Shown piece after piece: positions 26,827 to 34,555 of a stretch of DNA of 64,000 nucleotides. Origin of the DNA: Romeriopsis navalis LEGE 11480. Lineage in GTDB: Bacteria > Cyanobacteriota > Cyanobacteriia > Leptolyngbyales > Leptolyngbyaceae. Below the pieces are notes generated by a model. The model made no database searches and was not told the origin of the DNA. It saw nothing but the letters and a program-made list of their open reading frames with translations. Both the position numbers and the translations under genes were made by a program. The DNA is taken from positions 42,518 through 106,517 of the forward strand of contig NZ_JADEXQ010000008.1 in the NCBI RefSeq assembly GCF_015207035.1. The letters are read 5' to 3'. Every line of letters starts with the position of its first letter. The first letter of the stretch is position 1.

Positions 26827-28214
26827 ATGCTTGGGACTACTTGCAAAATCACACCGATCAACCGTGGCTCTGGGAAACCCCAACCAAAATCCTCAAAGCG
26901 GTTACCCAAAAATATTTCCGGACGCTCACACAGCTTGACGCAGGCCAAACAATTATTCTGGCCGAACGTGATCCAATCAAATTTCTGGCTTTTTGGGTCG
27001 CCGCCGCATCCACCCCGCATCGGCTCATTCTGGCCAATCCCGACTGGCAAACCAGCGAATGGCAACAGGTTTACCAATTCATCCAACCCGATATCATCAT
27101 TGGCAATGCGCCCCGCCAAATCACAATTGCCCCATTGCCCAAGCCGATCGAGCAGCTACCAGAACAAGTCATCCTCATTCCAACCGGTGGCACATCCGGT
27201 CAAATCAAATTTGCCATTCACACCTGGGAAACCATTACAGCAGCTGTCATCGGGCTCCAAAATTTTCTTCGGCTGCCGCAAATCAATGCATGCTGTGTCT
27301 TACCGCTGTATCACGTCAGTGGGCTGATGCAAGCCATTCGGGCATTGATTACGGGCGGGACAATCGCCACATATAATTGGCCAGCGCTCAAAGCCGGTAG
27401 CCTCCCAGCCATTAACACGTCGGATTACGTCTTATCGCTGGTCCCCACACAACTGACACAATTATTGGAGGCCAGTGCAACAAAACCGCAAATTTTAGAT
27501 TTTCTCCAGCCAATGCAGGCCATTTTCCTCGGGGGGGCACCCGCTTGGCCCAGTCTGCTCGAGCGCGCCCGCCACCTAAAACTGCCCATTGCCCCCACCT
27601 ACGGGATGACCGAAACCCTGGGCCAAATTGCCACACTCAAACCAGAGGAATTTCTCGCGGGCCAAACTGGCTGTGGGCAACTGCTGCCCCATGCCAATAT
27701 CACGATTCAAGCCGAGCATGGTGCAAAACCGGGCACGATCGGACAGCTAAAGATTCAAGCCGACTCCCAAATGCGCGGCTACTTTCCAGTGACATCACAA
27801 CCAAGCCACGCCAACGCCTTCTACCCCGACGACCTCGGCTATTTTGATACCCATGGGTACCTCCACATCGTGGGCCGCAACAGTGACAAAATCATCAGCG
27901 GCGGCGAGAATATTTTTCCAGCGGAAATTGAAGCCGCAATTCGAGCCACAGCAGCAGTCACAGATACCTACGTGCTTGGTCTACCCGACGAGCGTTGGGG
28001 CGAAATTGTCACCGCAATCATTGTACCTACGACGCCAACATCCAATCCGGCACCGCTAATCAACCGATTAAAAACCGCATTAAGCACCCAACTGAGCCAG
28101 CACAAACAGCCCAAGCACTGGCTGATTGTCGATCATCTCCCCCGCCAGCCCAATGGCAAACTCACAAAAACTACGATTGAATCATGGCTCACGGATGCAG
28201 CACTAGAGAGATAA
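26823..28214 (+). CDS. menE: 2-Succinylbenzoate-CoA ligase (MenE)
   Basis: 463 residues from ATG 26823, which overlaps the menC stop as ATGA; an in-frame ATG at 26790 would lie inside menC and is less likely. An AMP-forming acyl-CoA ligase: the P-loop-like ILIPTGGTSGQIKFA (about residues 118-132), the YGMTETLGQ motif, GRNSDKIISGGENIFPAEIE and the C-terminal PNGKLTK Lys motif are all present. It activates o-succinylbenzoate for ring closure by MenB. It is on the short side for the family but no motif is missing. Confidence 0.95.
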   Translation: MNAWDYLQNHTDQPWLWETPTKILKAVTQKYFRTLTQLDAGQTIILAERDPIKFLAFWVAAASTPHRLILANPDWQTSEWQQVYQFIQPDIIIGNAPRQITIAPLPKPIEQLPEQVILIPTGGTSGQIKFAIHTWETITAAVIGLQNFLRLPQINACCVLPLYHVSGLMQAIRALITGGTIATYNWPALKAGSLPAINTSDYVLSLVPTQLTQLLEASATKPQILDFLQPMQAIFLGGAPAWPSLLERARHLKLPIAPTYGMTETLGQIATLKPEEFLAGQTGCGQLLPHANITIQAEHGAKPGTIGQLKIQADSQMRGYFPVTSQPSHANAFYPDDLGYFDTHGYLHIVGRNSDKIISGGENIFPAEIEAAIRATAAVTDTYVLGLPDERWGEIVTAIIVPTTPTSNPAPLINRLKTALSTQLSQHKQPKHWLIVDHLPRQPNGKLTKTTIESWLTDAALER

Positions 28215-28216
28215 GC

Positions 28217-28257
28217 TATACTACACATGTAACACGTCAATCAATTCCCTGCGGAGG
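28217..28257 (+). promoter_or_regulatory. Possible promoter and ribosome site of the small RHH-like gene
   Basis: A -10-like TATACT lies at 28217-28222 just past the menE stop, and a strong GGAGG at 28253-28257 sits 9 nt before ATG 28267. No good -35 is seen. The small gene could be read both from its own promoter and from the men operon. Confidence 0.4.
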
Positions 28258-28266
28258 AACCAAGCC

Positions 28267-28599
28267 ATGCCGACTCTGACTCGCACATCAACCACTGACA
28301 TGGAAGTCACGAGCATTCGCTTGGAAAAAGAACTTAAGGAAAAACTCAAAGAATTATCCACTAACCAGGGCTACCAAGCCTTGATTCGCGATATTTTGTG
28401 GACCTACGTTAACCAACGCTCAAAGGAACCGTTGATTTCCGTCGATGGCACCGAAATTCGGGCCCGTTTAGACGCGATCGCCCAACAAGACGAGCGCTGT
28501 TCCCTCACGGGTAAAGCAATTAAAACCGGCGACCCGATGTATTTAGGCTTAACAACCACCGGCAGTTTAGTTCCCCTCAGTACAAGCAGTCTGGCCTAA
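28267..28599 (+). CDS. Small ribbon-helix-helix-like protein
   Basis: 110 residues. Residues 12-55 (MEVTSIRLEKELKEKLKELS, then QGYQALIRDILWTYV) look like a ribbon-helix-helix DNA-binding unit: a beta strand with alternating residues, then two helices. The C-terminal half (RCSLTGKAIKTGDPMYLGLTTTG) resembles a small beta-rich domain with one Cys. I recall similar conserved small proteins in cyanobacteria without known function. A strong GGAGG site supports the start. It follows menE by 52 bp on the same strand. No toxin gene is adjacent, so a toxin-antitoxin role is not supported. Confidence 0.75.
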   Translation: MPTLTRTSTTDMEVTSIRLEKELKEKLKELSTNQGYQALIRDILWTYVNQRSKEPLISVDGTEIRARLDAIAQQDERCSLTGKAIKTGDPMYLGLTTTGSLVPLSTSSLA

Positions 28600-28746
28600 T
28601 CCCGCAACTGTGGCAGAATTTCCTAGACCACGCAGAATACACCTGCTCATTGCGCCCACTCACGATCAGTAGAGCGCTCTGATGCAGCCCCCCTCTAACT
28701 CGCAAAATCATCTCAAACTAACGCGCCAGGCACACCGACTTTTTGC

Positions 28747-28752
28747 TATATT
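28747..28752 (+). promoter_or_regulatory. Possible -10 element of tRNA-Leu
   Basis: TATATT lies 36 bases before the tRNA start, in an A/T-rich stretch. A -35 element is not clear, so this is tentative. Confidence 0.3.
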
Positions 28753-28787
28753 AAATAAATGCTGGCAAAAGCTAGTAGGCTCGATGC

Positions 28788-28869
28788 GCGGATGTGGCGG
28801 AATTGGTAGACGCGCTAGATTTAGGTTCTAGTTTTTTCGGAAGTGAAGGTTCAAGTCCTTTCATCCGCA
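28788..28869 (+). tRNA. tRNA-Leu (anticodon UAG)
   Basis: An 82-nt class II tRNA. Acceptor arms GCGGATG (28788-28794) and CATCCGC (28862-28868) pair fully, with discriminator A at 28869. The anticodon stem CTAGA/TCTAG encloses the loop TTTAGGT, giving anticodon UAG. A long variable arm (about 12 nt) and the T arm GAAGG-TTCAAGT-CCTTT follow. The 3' CCA is not encoded, so it must be added after cleavage by RNase Z. Confidence 0.95.
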
Positions 28870-28877
28870 TTGTTTGT

Positions 28878-28913
28878 AAAAAGGCCGACTGTAGATTTAC
28901 AGTCGGCCTTTTT
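28878..28913 (+). terminator. Strong terminator after tRNA-Leu
   Basis: A perfect 16-bp stem (AAAAAGGCCGACTGTA and its complement) with a GATT loop ends in a T run on both strands. It begins 9 bases after the tRNA. It can also stop transcripts arriving from the secDF side on the minus strand. Confidence 0.92.
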
Positions 28914-28968
28914 ATTGCGAATTGCCGAGGGCGGCGACAGACTGACTTCCCACCCATCTCGTCACAAT

Positions 28969-29388
28969 TTACAGCACTGTCTTTTGGGGGCCATACAACC
29001 AACGCCAGAGCGGATGACCTTGTCCCTGCTGTTTAATTCTCAGCAACTGTTGATGCAAACGCTCCTGCTCCTCGGGGGCACGACCAAACAAAATATTGCG
29101 ACTTTGCCACAACAAGACGCTGAGCGTCATCAACGTACAAGTCATTAAACCGATCGCACTTAATTTATTGAGTAGCAGCGTATAGCGCAAAGCCGACCAA
29201 GTGAAATGTTGCCACATTAACCACAAATGAAACCGCACGCCCCAAAGACTTAAACTGCCGATCGTTAACCACAAGCCCGCTACCACCGACCAACGGGCTA
29301 ACACCGTCAATTGGTATAACCGCTCGATGTCGGCTTGGAAATCGGGCGCCAACGCCTCCGGTGGAACTTGCGGATTCGGCTCAGCCAT
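28969..29388 (-). CDS. Conserved small membrane protein downstream of secF
   Basis: 139 residues from ATG 29388, one base after the secF stop (TAAAATG), which sets the start; a longer frame would overlap secF by 63 nt. Two hydrophobic helices (about 37-57 and 77-97) flank short loops, and the C-terminus is basic (LLRIKQQGQGHPLWRWLYG). I know no function. Tight linkage to secD-secF suggests either a role near the translocon or simple co-transcription. The strong terminator after tRNA-Leu lies 56 bases past its stop. Confidence 0.75.
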   Translation of the reverse strand: MAEPNPQVPPEALAPDFQADIERLYQLTVLARWSVVAGLWLTIGSLSLWGVRFHLWLMWQHFTWSALRYTLLLNKLSAIGLMTCTLMTLSVLLWQSRNILFGRAPEEQERLHQQLLRIKQQGQGHPLWRWLYGPQKTVL

Positions 29389-29389
29389 T

Positions 29390-30370
29390 TTAGGGATTCT
29401 CAGTCGCCACAACCGGCGCTGCAGGGGCAATCGCATTGCCAGTCTTCTCACGCCACAACGCTAACAGCGAACTCGCGACAAAAATACTGGAATAGGCGCC
29501 GGCTAAAAAGCCAATAATCAAGGCCAACGAGAAGAATTTCAGTGTCTCACCCCCAAATAGGAAGATCGCCACCAATGACAATAATGTCGTCAATGTCGTG
29601 TTGATCGATCGCGTCAAGGTCTGGTTCACCGCATCATCAACGATATCGTTAATATGACTGCCGGGATTCAACTTGATTGTCTCGCGCACACGGTCGTAGA
29701 TCACGACCGTATCGTTGACCGAGAAGCCAACGATCGTCAGCAAAGCCACAATAAAGAGGCTATCCACTTCAACCTGTAGCACCAGACCCAAAATCGCAAA
29801 CACCCCCATCGTCAACAAAATGTCGTGCAGCATTGCGACGATCGCAAACACGGCATAATCGCGATCAAAGCGCAGCGCCAGATAGGCCATAATTCCCACG
29901 CAAGCCGTGAGAAAGGCAATTAAACCCGTCCGAAACAGCTGTTTACCCAAAGTTGGGCCAACCGTATCAATTTGATCAACTTTGAAGGCCCCCAATTTTT
30001 CAGTTAAGGCAGCTTGGAGCTTGAAACTCTGATCCGCACCCAGATCTTTTGTGCGGATGACCAAACCGGGTGGTGTGCTATCCGCCGGATTATCCCGCTT
30101 TTGCTGTTCAATTTTTTGGACACTGCTACCGGATAAATCTTGGCTGACTAAGATCTGCCGTACCGCATCTAAATCAACCGGCTTATCACAATCCGTTTGA
30201 TCACAGTCAAACGCGAGTTGAATCCGCGTACCACCCACAAAATCGAGACTGGGACGAAGCGGTGAGCCAATCTGACTCCACGAAACCGCCATCGCCGCAA
30301 TACCCGCCAAGAGACCAATCAGCGAGATGCCCCACCACAGTTTGCGTTGTTTAACAATGTTGAGTTTCAT
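29390..30370 (-). CDS. secF: Protein translocase subunit SecF
   Basis: 326 residues with six membrane helices. The first periplasmic loop has [10 protein letters not shown] (about residues 43-52), and the conserved helix has [17 protein letters not shown] (about 215-231), both SecF signatures. With SecD it uses the ion gradient to help protein export and membrane insertion. A Cys-pair insert (DCDQTDCD) lies in the periplasmic loop. It starts 3 nt after the secD stop and is followed 1 nt later by a small membrane protein gene. Confidence 0.96.
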   Translation of the reverse strand: MKLNIVKQRKLWWGISLIGLLAGIAAMAVSWSQIGSPLRPSLDFVGGTRIQLAFDCDQTDCDKPVDLDAVRQILVSQDLSGSSVQKIEQQKRDNPADSTPPGLVIRTKDLGADQSFKLQAALTEKLGAFKVDQIDTVGPTLGKQLFRTGLIAFLTACVGIMAYLALRFDRDYAVFAIVAMLHDILLTMGVFAILGLVLQVEVDSLFIVALLTIVGFSVNDTVVIYDRVRETIKLNPGSHINDIVDDAVNQTLTRSINTTLTTLLSLVAIFLFGGETLKFFSLALIIGFLAGAYSSIFVASSLLALWREKTGNAIAPAAPVVATENP

Positions 30371-30373
30371 AAT

Positions 30374-31780
30374 CTACGCAGTCTCCACGGATTTATCTTG
30401 AGCCGCCAAACCCGGTGCAAATAGTTCGGGACGACGCAGGGACGGCTGAGTCAATACATACAACAAGAGGGTTCGACTACAGGTCAGAGCCGTAAACATA
30501 CTCACCACGACGCCGATCGCCAACGTCAGGGCAAAGCCTTTAACCAAACCGGCCCCCAGGAAAAACAGCGCAGCACAGGCAATTAATGTCGTCACGTTGC
30601 CGTCCAAAATACTGGAGAAGGCCCGGAAAAAGCCCGATTCCACCGACCGATACAAACTCTTACCGGCCCGTAATTCCTCACGGGTGCGCTCAAAAATCAA
30701 GACGTTAGCATCCACCGCCATCCCAATACTCAAGATGAAACCCGCAATCCCTGGTAACGTCAGCGTTACACCAAAGATATTAAATAGGGCCAAGGTCAGC
30801 ATCGTATAGACCGCCAGCGAAATCGCCGCGATGATCCCGGGCAATCGGTAATAAACCACCATAAACACAAAGACCAAGAACAGGCCTGCGAGCCCGGCAT
30901 AAAGACTGCGGTTGATACTATCTTGTCCCAAGCTGGCACTGACTGCGCGCTTCTCGACGATCGAGATGGGCACGGGCAACGAACCACCTTTAAGCTGTAC
31001 CCCTAACTCTGTTGCTGACTTTGCATCAAAGCTACCCGTAATCGTGGCACCACCACCTTGAATCCCAGTTTGAGCATGCTCTGGCCCGACAACTGGCGCA
31101 CTGATCAACACATCATCGAGAAAAATGCCAATCGAGCGTCCGGTACCGGCAAGACGCTTCGTCAACTCAGCGAACTTATCGCCACCTTCCGAGTCAAACC
31201 GAATCGCCACGCTCCATGCCCCAGTGCCTTGGTTATCGGCAAACGCATCTTTGAGATTTTTACCGGTGAGGCCCACATCATCAAAGAGCTTATCGATTGC
31301 TTCGGCACTACGCTTGATCGAAGCTTTATTTGCCGTAATTGCTGCTTCATCGCCACTATCGCGCAATTCCAATTGTTTGGCTTGCAACTCGCGCAGAACC
31401 GACCCCTCGATCGGCAATTGTTGCTCCGTCCCTTGACGCTGCTCTTTGAAGTCTAACTGGGCCGTTCCACCCAGCACCCGCTCGGCTTGGTCCGGATCAT
31501 CAACCCCTGGCAACTGCACAACGATTTGATCCTGCCCAGCCGTCTGGACGACGGCTTCCGCCACCCCCAAACCGTTGACCCGATTTTCAATCACCTTTTG
31601 CACGGCTTCGAGATCCCGTTCGGTGATTGTCTTAATTTCTTCTGAAGGGCTGACCTGAATCGTCAACTGTGCACCACCGCGCAAATCGAGCCCGAGTTTC
31701 GTCGGCACTTGCGTCAGCGTATAGACCGAGGCCGCAACCAGCGCCACGATCAGCATCAATAACCAGCGTTGTCTACCCAT
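30374..31780 (-). CDS. secD: Protein translocase subunit SecD
   Basis: 468 residues with an N-terminal helix, the motif LGLDLRGGAQLTIQV (about 29-43), a periplasmic P1 region, and five C-terminal helices including GIAGFILSIGMAVDANVLIFERTREEL (in parts). These are SecD hallmarks, with the conserved Asp in the fourth-helix region used in proton movement. P1 is shorter than in E. coli, as usual for cyanobacteria. It heads the run secD-secF-small membrane gene. Confidence 0.96.
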   Translation of the reverse strand: MGRQRWLLMLIVALVAASVYTLTQVPTKLGLDLRGGAQLTIQVSPSEEIKTITERDLEAVQKVIENRVNGLGVAEAVVQTAGQDQIVVQLPGVDDPDQAERVLGGTAQLDFKEQRQGTEQQLPIEGSVLRELQAKQLELRDSGDEAAITANKASIKRSAEAIDKLFDDVGLTGKNLKDAFADNQGTGAWSVAIRFDSEGGDKFAELTKRLAGTGRSIGIFLDDVLISAPVVGPEHAQTGIQGGGATITGSFDAKSATELGVQLKGGSLPVPISIVEKRAVSASLGQDSINRSLYAGLAGLFLVFVFMVVYYRLPGIIAAISLAVYTMLTLALFNIFGVTLTLPGIAGFILSIGMAVDANVLIFERTREELRAGKSLYRSVESGFFRAFSSILDGNVTTLIACAALFFLGAGLVKGFALTLAIGVVVSMFTALTCSRTLLLYVLTQPSLRRPELFAPGLAAQDKSVETA

Positions 31781-32016
31781 GTTGCCTTGCGGGAGTTTTT
31801 CGTTATAACCAACCGATATGATACCCCTTGGCTGCGGTCATGGGGCAGATTGCTCCGTGATTCAGCCCAGTCATTACTGTCAACATGGTGGAATTTCTTA
31901 AAATATCCTATTCATCTTGTCGGACTGATTCATGGAGCACGCTAGCCTGAAGGCATTACGTCATAAAGTACCCATTCATTCCAATCGTCACCGCTATTAA
32001 TTAGCTGGAAGGCTTG

Positions 32017-32376
32017 ATGTTCGATCGATTTTTAATTAACCAACGGATCTGGATTTTACTGCTTACCCTGATGCTGTTCCTCAGTCATGCGGTGGCCCAT
32101 GCCAGTCACCAAGCATCTGCCTGGGTGCACGGAATCGTGATCCTCGTCGGGCTAGGTTTCACACTGTACAACGCCCTGTTCATCACCAACTGGCATCATC
32201 TCTGCGAACGCCTGGTCAATAAAATTCAAAAGTGGCGATCACGCCGCCTCCTAACAGCCCTACCGCGCAAAAAAGTGTGGTATCAGCAAAAACTGATCAG
32301 TTTTATCGGCTTGGTCATTGGACTACTTGTCTCTTTAGTCGCCTTCCTCGGATTGGTCATGCAAACTTCAGCTTAG
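32017..32376 (+). CDS. Small membrane protein of unknown function
   Basis: 119 residues from ATG 32017 (a TTG precedes it); GGAAGG about 3-8 nt upstream supports it. Three hydrophobic segments are visible (about 10-28, 36-56 and 92-116), with a basic cytoplasmic loop KIQKWRSRRLL between the second and third. I do not recognise a family. It lies on the plus strand between secD and pdhB, which are both on the minus strand. Confidence 0.65.
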   Translation: MFDRFLINQRIWILLLTLMLFLSHAVAHASHQASAWVHGIVILVGLGFTLYNALFITNWHHLCERLVNKIQKWRSRRLLTALPRKKVWYQQKLISFIGLVIGLLVSLVAFLGLVMQTSA

Positions 32377-32402
32377 CGATGCGGATGCGACGCCTAACGC
32401 CA

Positions 32403-32439
32403 AAGAACGCCGCTGGGACTATGTCCCAGCGGCGTTCTT
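32403..32439. terminator. Bidirectional hairpin between convergent genes
   Basis: A perfect 17-bp stem (AAGAACGCCGCTGGGAC and its complement) with a 3-nt loop sits between the small membrane gene (plus) and pdhB (minus). There is no long T run, but the strength and place make it a probable terminator for both. Confidence 0.8.
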
Positions 32440-32470
32440 GAGTCTAGATTAATTTAGCGCACCAATTGGC

Positions 32471-33454
32471 TTAAACCTGATTCGCCATTAAATCTTTCAC
32501 CGCAGTGACAATTTGTTCGGGCTGAACGATCGTCAGCCGCTCGAGGTTGCCATTGTAAGGCGTTGGAATATCCTGGGAAGCTAACCGAACCACTGGCGCG
32601 TCCAGTTCATCGAACATTTGGTCATTGATTGAGGCAATGATTTCCGCCCCAATACTACTGGTCCGCATTCCTTCCTCAACAATAATCACCTTGTGAGTCT
32701 TCCGAATCGAAGCACCGATCGTCTCAAAGTCTAAAGGCTTCAAAGAAATCAGATCAATCACTTCTGGATCGTAACCTTCTGGCTCCAAGGTCTTCAGCGC
32801 TTGCATCACGTGGTAACGCATACGGGAATAGGTCAGAATCGTGACATCCTTCCCTTCCCGCACAACTTCGGCTTTATCCAGGGCACAGGTATAGTCACCT
32901 TCCGGCAACTTTTCCTTCAAGTTATAAAGCAACACATGCTCAAAGAACAAAACGGGATTATCATCGCGAATCGCCGCCTTCAGTAAGCCCTTGGCATTAC
33001 GGGGGGTGGAACAAGCCACAATTTTCAGACCCGGGACCGCTTGAAAGTAGGTTTCCAACCGCTGGGAGTGCTCCGCCCCCAAATGGCTCCCAACACCACC
33101 CGGGCCACGAATAACCATGGGAATTTTGTAATTACCGCCAGAAGTGTAGCGCAACATGCCGGCATTATTGGCAATTTGGTTGAAGGCCAGCAGCAGAAAC
33201 CCCATGTTCATGCCTTCGATAATCGGACGCAGGCCCGTCATCGCAGCACCAACAGCCATCCCGGTAAAACTATTTTCAGCGATCGGCGTATCGAGCAGCC
33301 TCAACTCGCCATACTTCTCGTACAAACCCTTGGTCACTTTATAAGAACCGCCATATTGCCCCACATCTTCGCCCATAACTAGGACGGTGGGATCCGCACC
33401 CATCTCTTCATCGATCGCTTCGCGCAGGGCATTAAAGAACAGCGTTTCTGCCAT
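32471..33454 (-). CDS. pdhB: Pyruvate dehydrogenase E1 component, beta subunit
   Basis: 327 residues, full length. Motifs include [21 protein letters not shown] (in parts), [36 protein letters not shown] and [14 protein letters not shown], all standard for the E1-beta chain. It makes the thiamine-diphosphate site together with E1-alpha (pdhA is not in this window) and feeds pyruvate to acetyl-CoA. AGAGGA lies 5 nt before the ATG. It lies upstream of, and in line with, no other gene here; the secDF genes are on the same strand but behind a plus-strand gene. Confidence 0.96.
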   Translation of the reverse strand: MAETLFFNALREAIDEEMGADPTVLVMGEDVGQYGGSYKVTKGLYEKYGELRLLDTPIAENSFTGMAVGAAMTGLRPIIEGMNMGFLLLAFNQIANNAGMLRYTSGGNYKIPMVIRGPGGVGSHLGAEHSQRLETYFQAVPGLKIVACSTPRNAKGLLKAAIRDDNPVLFFEHVLLYNLKEKLPEGDYTCALDKAEVVREGKDVTILTYSRMRYHVMQALKTLEPEGYDPEVIDLISLKPLDFETIGASIRKTHKVIIVEEGMRTSSIGAEIIASINDQMFDELDAPVVRLASQDIPTPYNGNLERLTIVQPEQIVTAVKDLMANQV

Positions 33455-33571
33455 GACTTCCTCTAAAGTGCTTAAGTCAGCTTCCTATTCTATAGGAATG
33501 GGGTACGCCTTTCGAGCAATCGCCTCAGATCATTGACCTTGATCCAGCAATAATCAGCACCAAAAAGTAAA

Positions 33572-33602
33572 GGCTTTCTACCGAACTATGCGGTAGAAAG
33601 CC
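33572..33602 (-). terminator. Terminator of the small beta-barrel gene
   Basis: A 12-bp perfect stem (GGCTTTCTACCG and its complement) with a 7-nt loop. On the minus strand it is followed by TTTACTTTTTGG. It lies 100 bases past the stop of the beta-barrel gene. Confidence 0.8.
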
Positions 33603-33702
33603 GATCTACTACTCAATCATTCAACAGTGCAATTCAGGTATTGGCAGATGGGAGAACCATGCCACATTCGGACCAAATTAACCAAGGTTAAACTAGGCGA
33701 CG

Positions 33703-34212
33703 CTAGAACTTCAAACCAACACCACCACCAACGGCCAAGGCACCCCGGCCAGTGTCGTAACCCCGTAGACCATACTTCGCATCGCCATAAACGACGACGC
33801 CCTTAACCACTTCCGATTCCACACCCGCATTCAGGACAACGGAATTACGGTTACCCAGCGCACTAGTTTGGCCTTGATTTTGGACAAAGGAATAACCAGC
33901 ACCAGCGTAGAGATTCGTCTTATCACTGAGTCCTTGGTCAAAGGTAACAGTCGGAACGATCGCACTATTTGTATTAGCAAATAACACACTACCACGCACA
34001 GAAACAGGCGTGTTTGGCAGTGCAACACGGGCAGTGATATTACCACCAAAAGTTCGTTCGCCATTCGGCAAACCACTTTCGATTACACCACCCGTTACAC
34101 CACCACCAACATAGCTACCATCAAACCGAACGGGCGTAGCAGAAGCCGGTTGAACGGCCATCAAAGTAGCCAAACCAGCAAAAATTAGAGAAATTTTGAG
34201 AGAGAGTTTCAT
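33703..34212 (-). CDS. Small outer-membrane beta-barrel protein
   Basis: 169 residues from ATG 34212; GAGG at 34219-34222, 6 nt upstream, supports this over an upstream start. A signal peptide (MKLSLKISLIFAGLATLMAVQPASA) is followed by alternating polar/hydrophobic strands ending in GVGLKF, where the terminal Phe is the usual C-terminal residue of outer-membrane barrels. About eight strands fit an OmpA/OmpW-like small barrel. No ligand is known. It has its own terminator and so is likely a single-gene transcript. Confidence 0.8.
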   Translation of the reverse strand: MKLSLKISLIFAGLATLMAVQPASATPVRFDGSYVGGGVTGGVIESGLPNGERTFGGNITARVALPNTPVSVRGSVLFANTNSAIVPTVTFDQGLSDKTNLYAGAGYSFVQNQGQTSALGNRNSVVLNAGVESEVVKGVVVYGDAKYGLRGYDTGRGALAVGGGVGLKF

Positions 34213-34555
34213 TGCAAACCTCAACTGAAGTGTTGAATTCATATTGATGTTTACTTAGTCGTTAACTCAATCAAAATGTTCCAGATATTTCGCAAGAAAA
34301 ATCACTCCTTACACCACTATGCCAATCCCAAAACTGGCATACTTAAAGGTATAGCATCATCACAGCAGCAGTTTCTGAGCTGTTTTAAAAGCAATTTTCC
34401 GAGCTAATTTGCTGAGCCAAAAGTCTGATTTAGACAATATCTTTTGCGTCACCCACGGCAGCACATTTTATGTCAGCAAAATATATTTGTCCGATGCCCC
34501 GGTGAGCGGATTGCCCGCATTCAACCAGCGAAGCCAATCCGCTCACAAAGCCGAC
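34213..34555. other. 343-bp region between the beta-barrel and SGNH genes
   Basis: It holds the beta-barrel promoter. Near its right end is a 12-bp inverted repeat (GTGAGCGGATTG at 34502-34513 and its complement at 34535-34546, 21-nt loop) just past the SGNH hydrolase stop, which may end that transcript although no T run follows. Confidence 0.55.

Noticed and set aside
28267..28599. Toxin-antitoxin antitoxin role for the RHH-like gene
   Set aside because: No toxin-like gene on either side; the next features are a tRNA and the secDF block.
34303..34317. CACTCCTTACACC, similar to the ACTCCTCACAC motif of the cyanobacterial sRNA Yfr1
   Set aside because: The motif has mismatches and the flanking stems and terminator of Yfr1 are not present.
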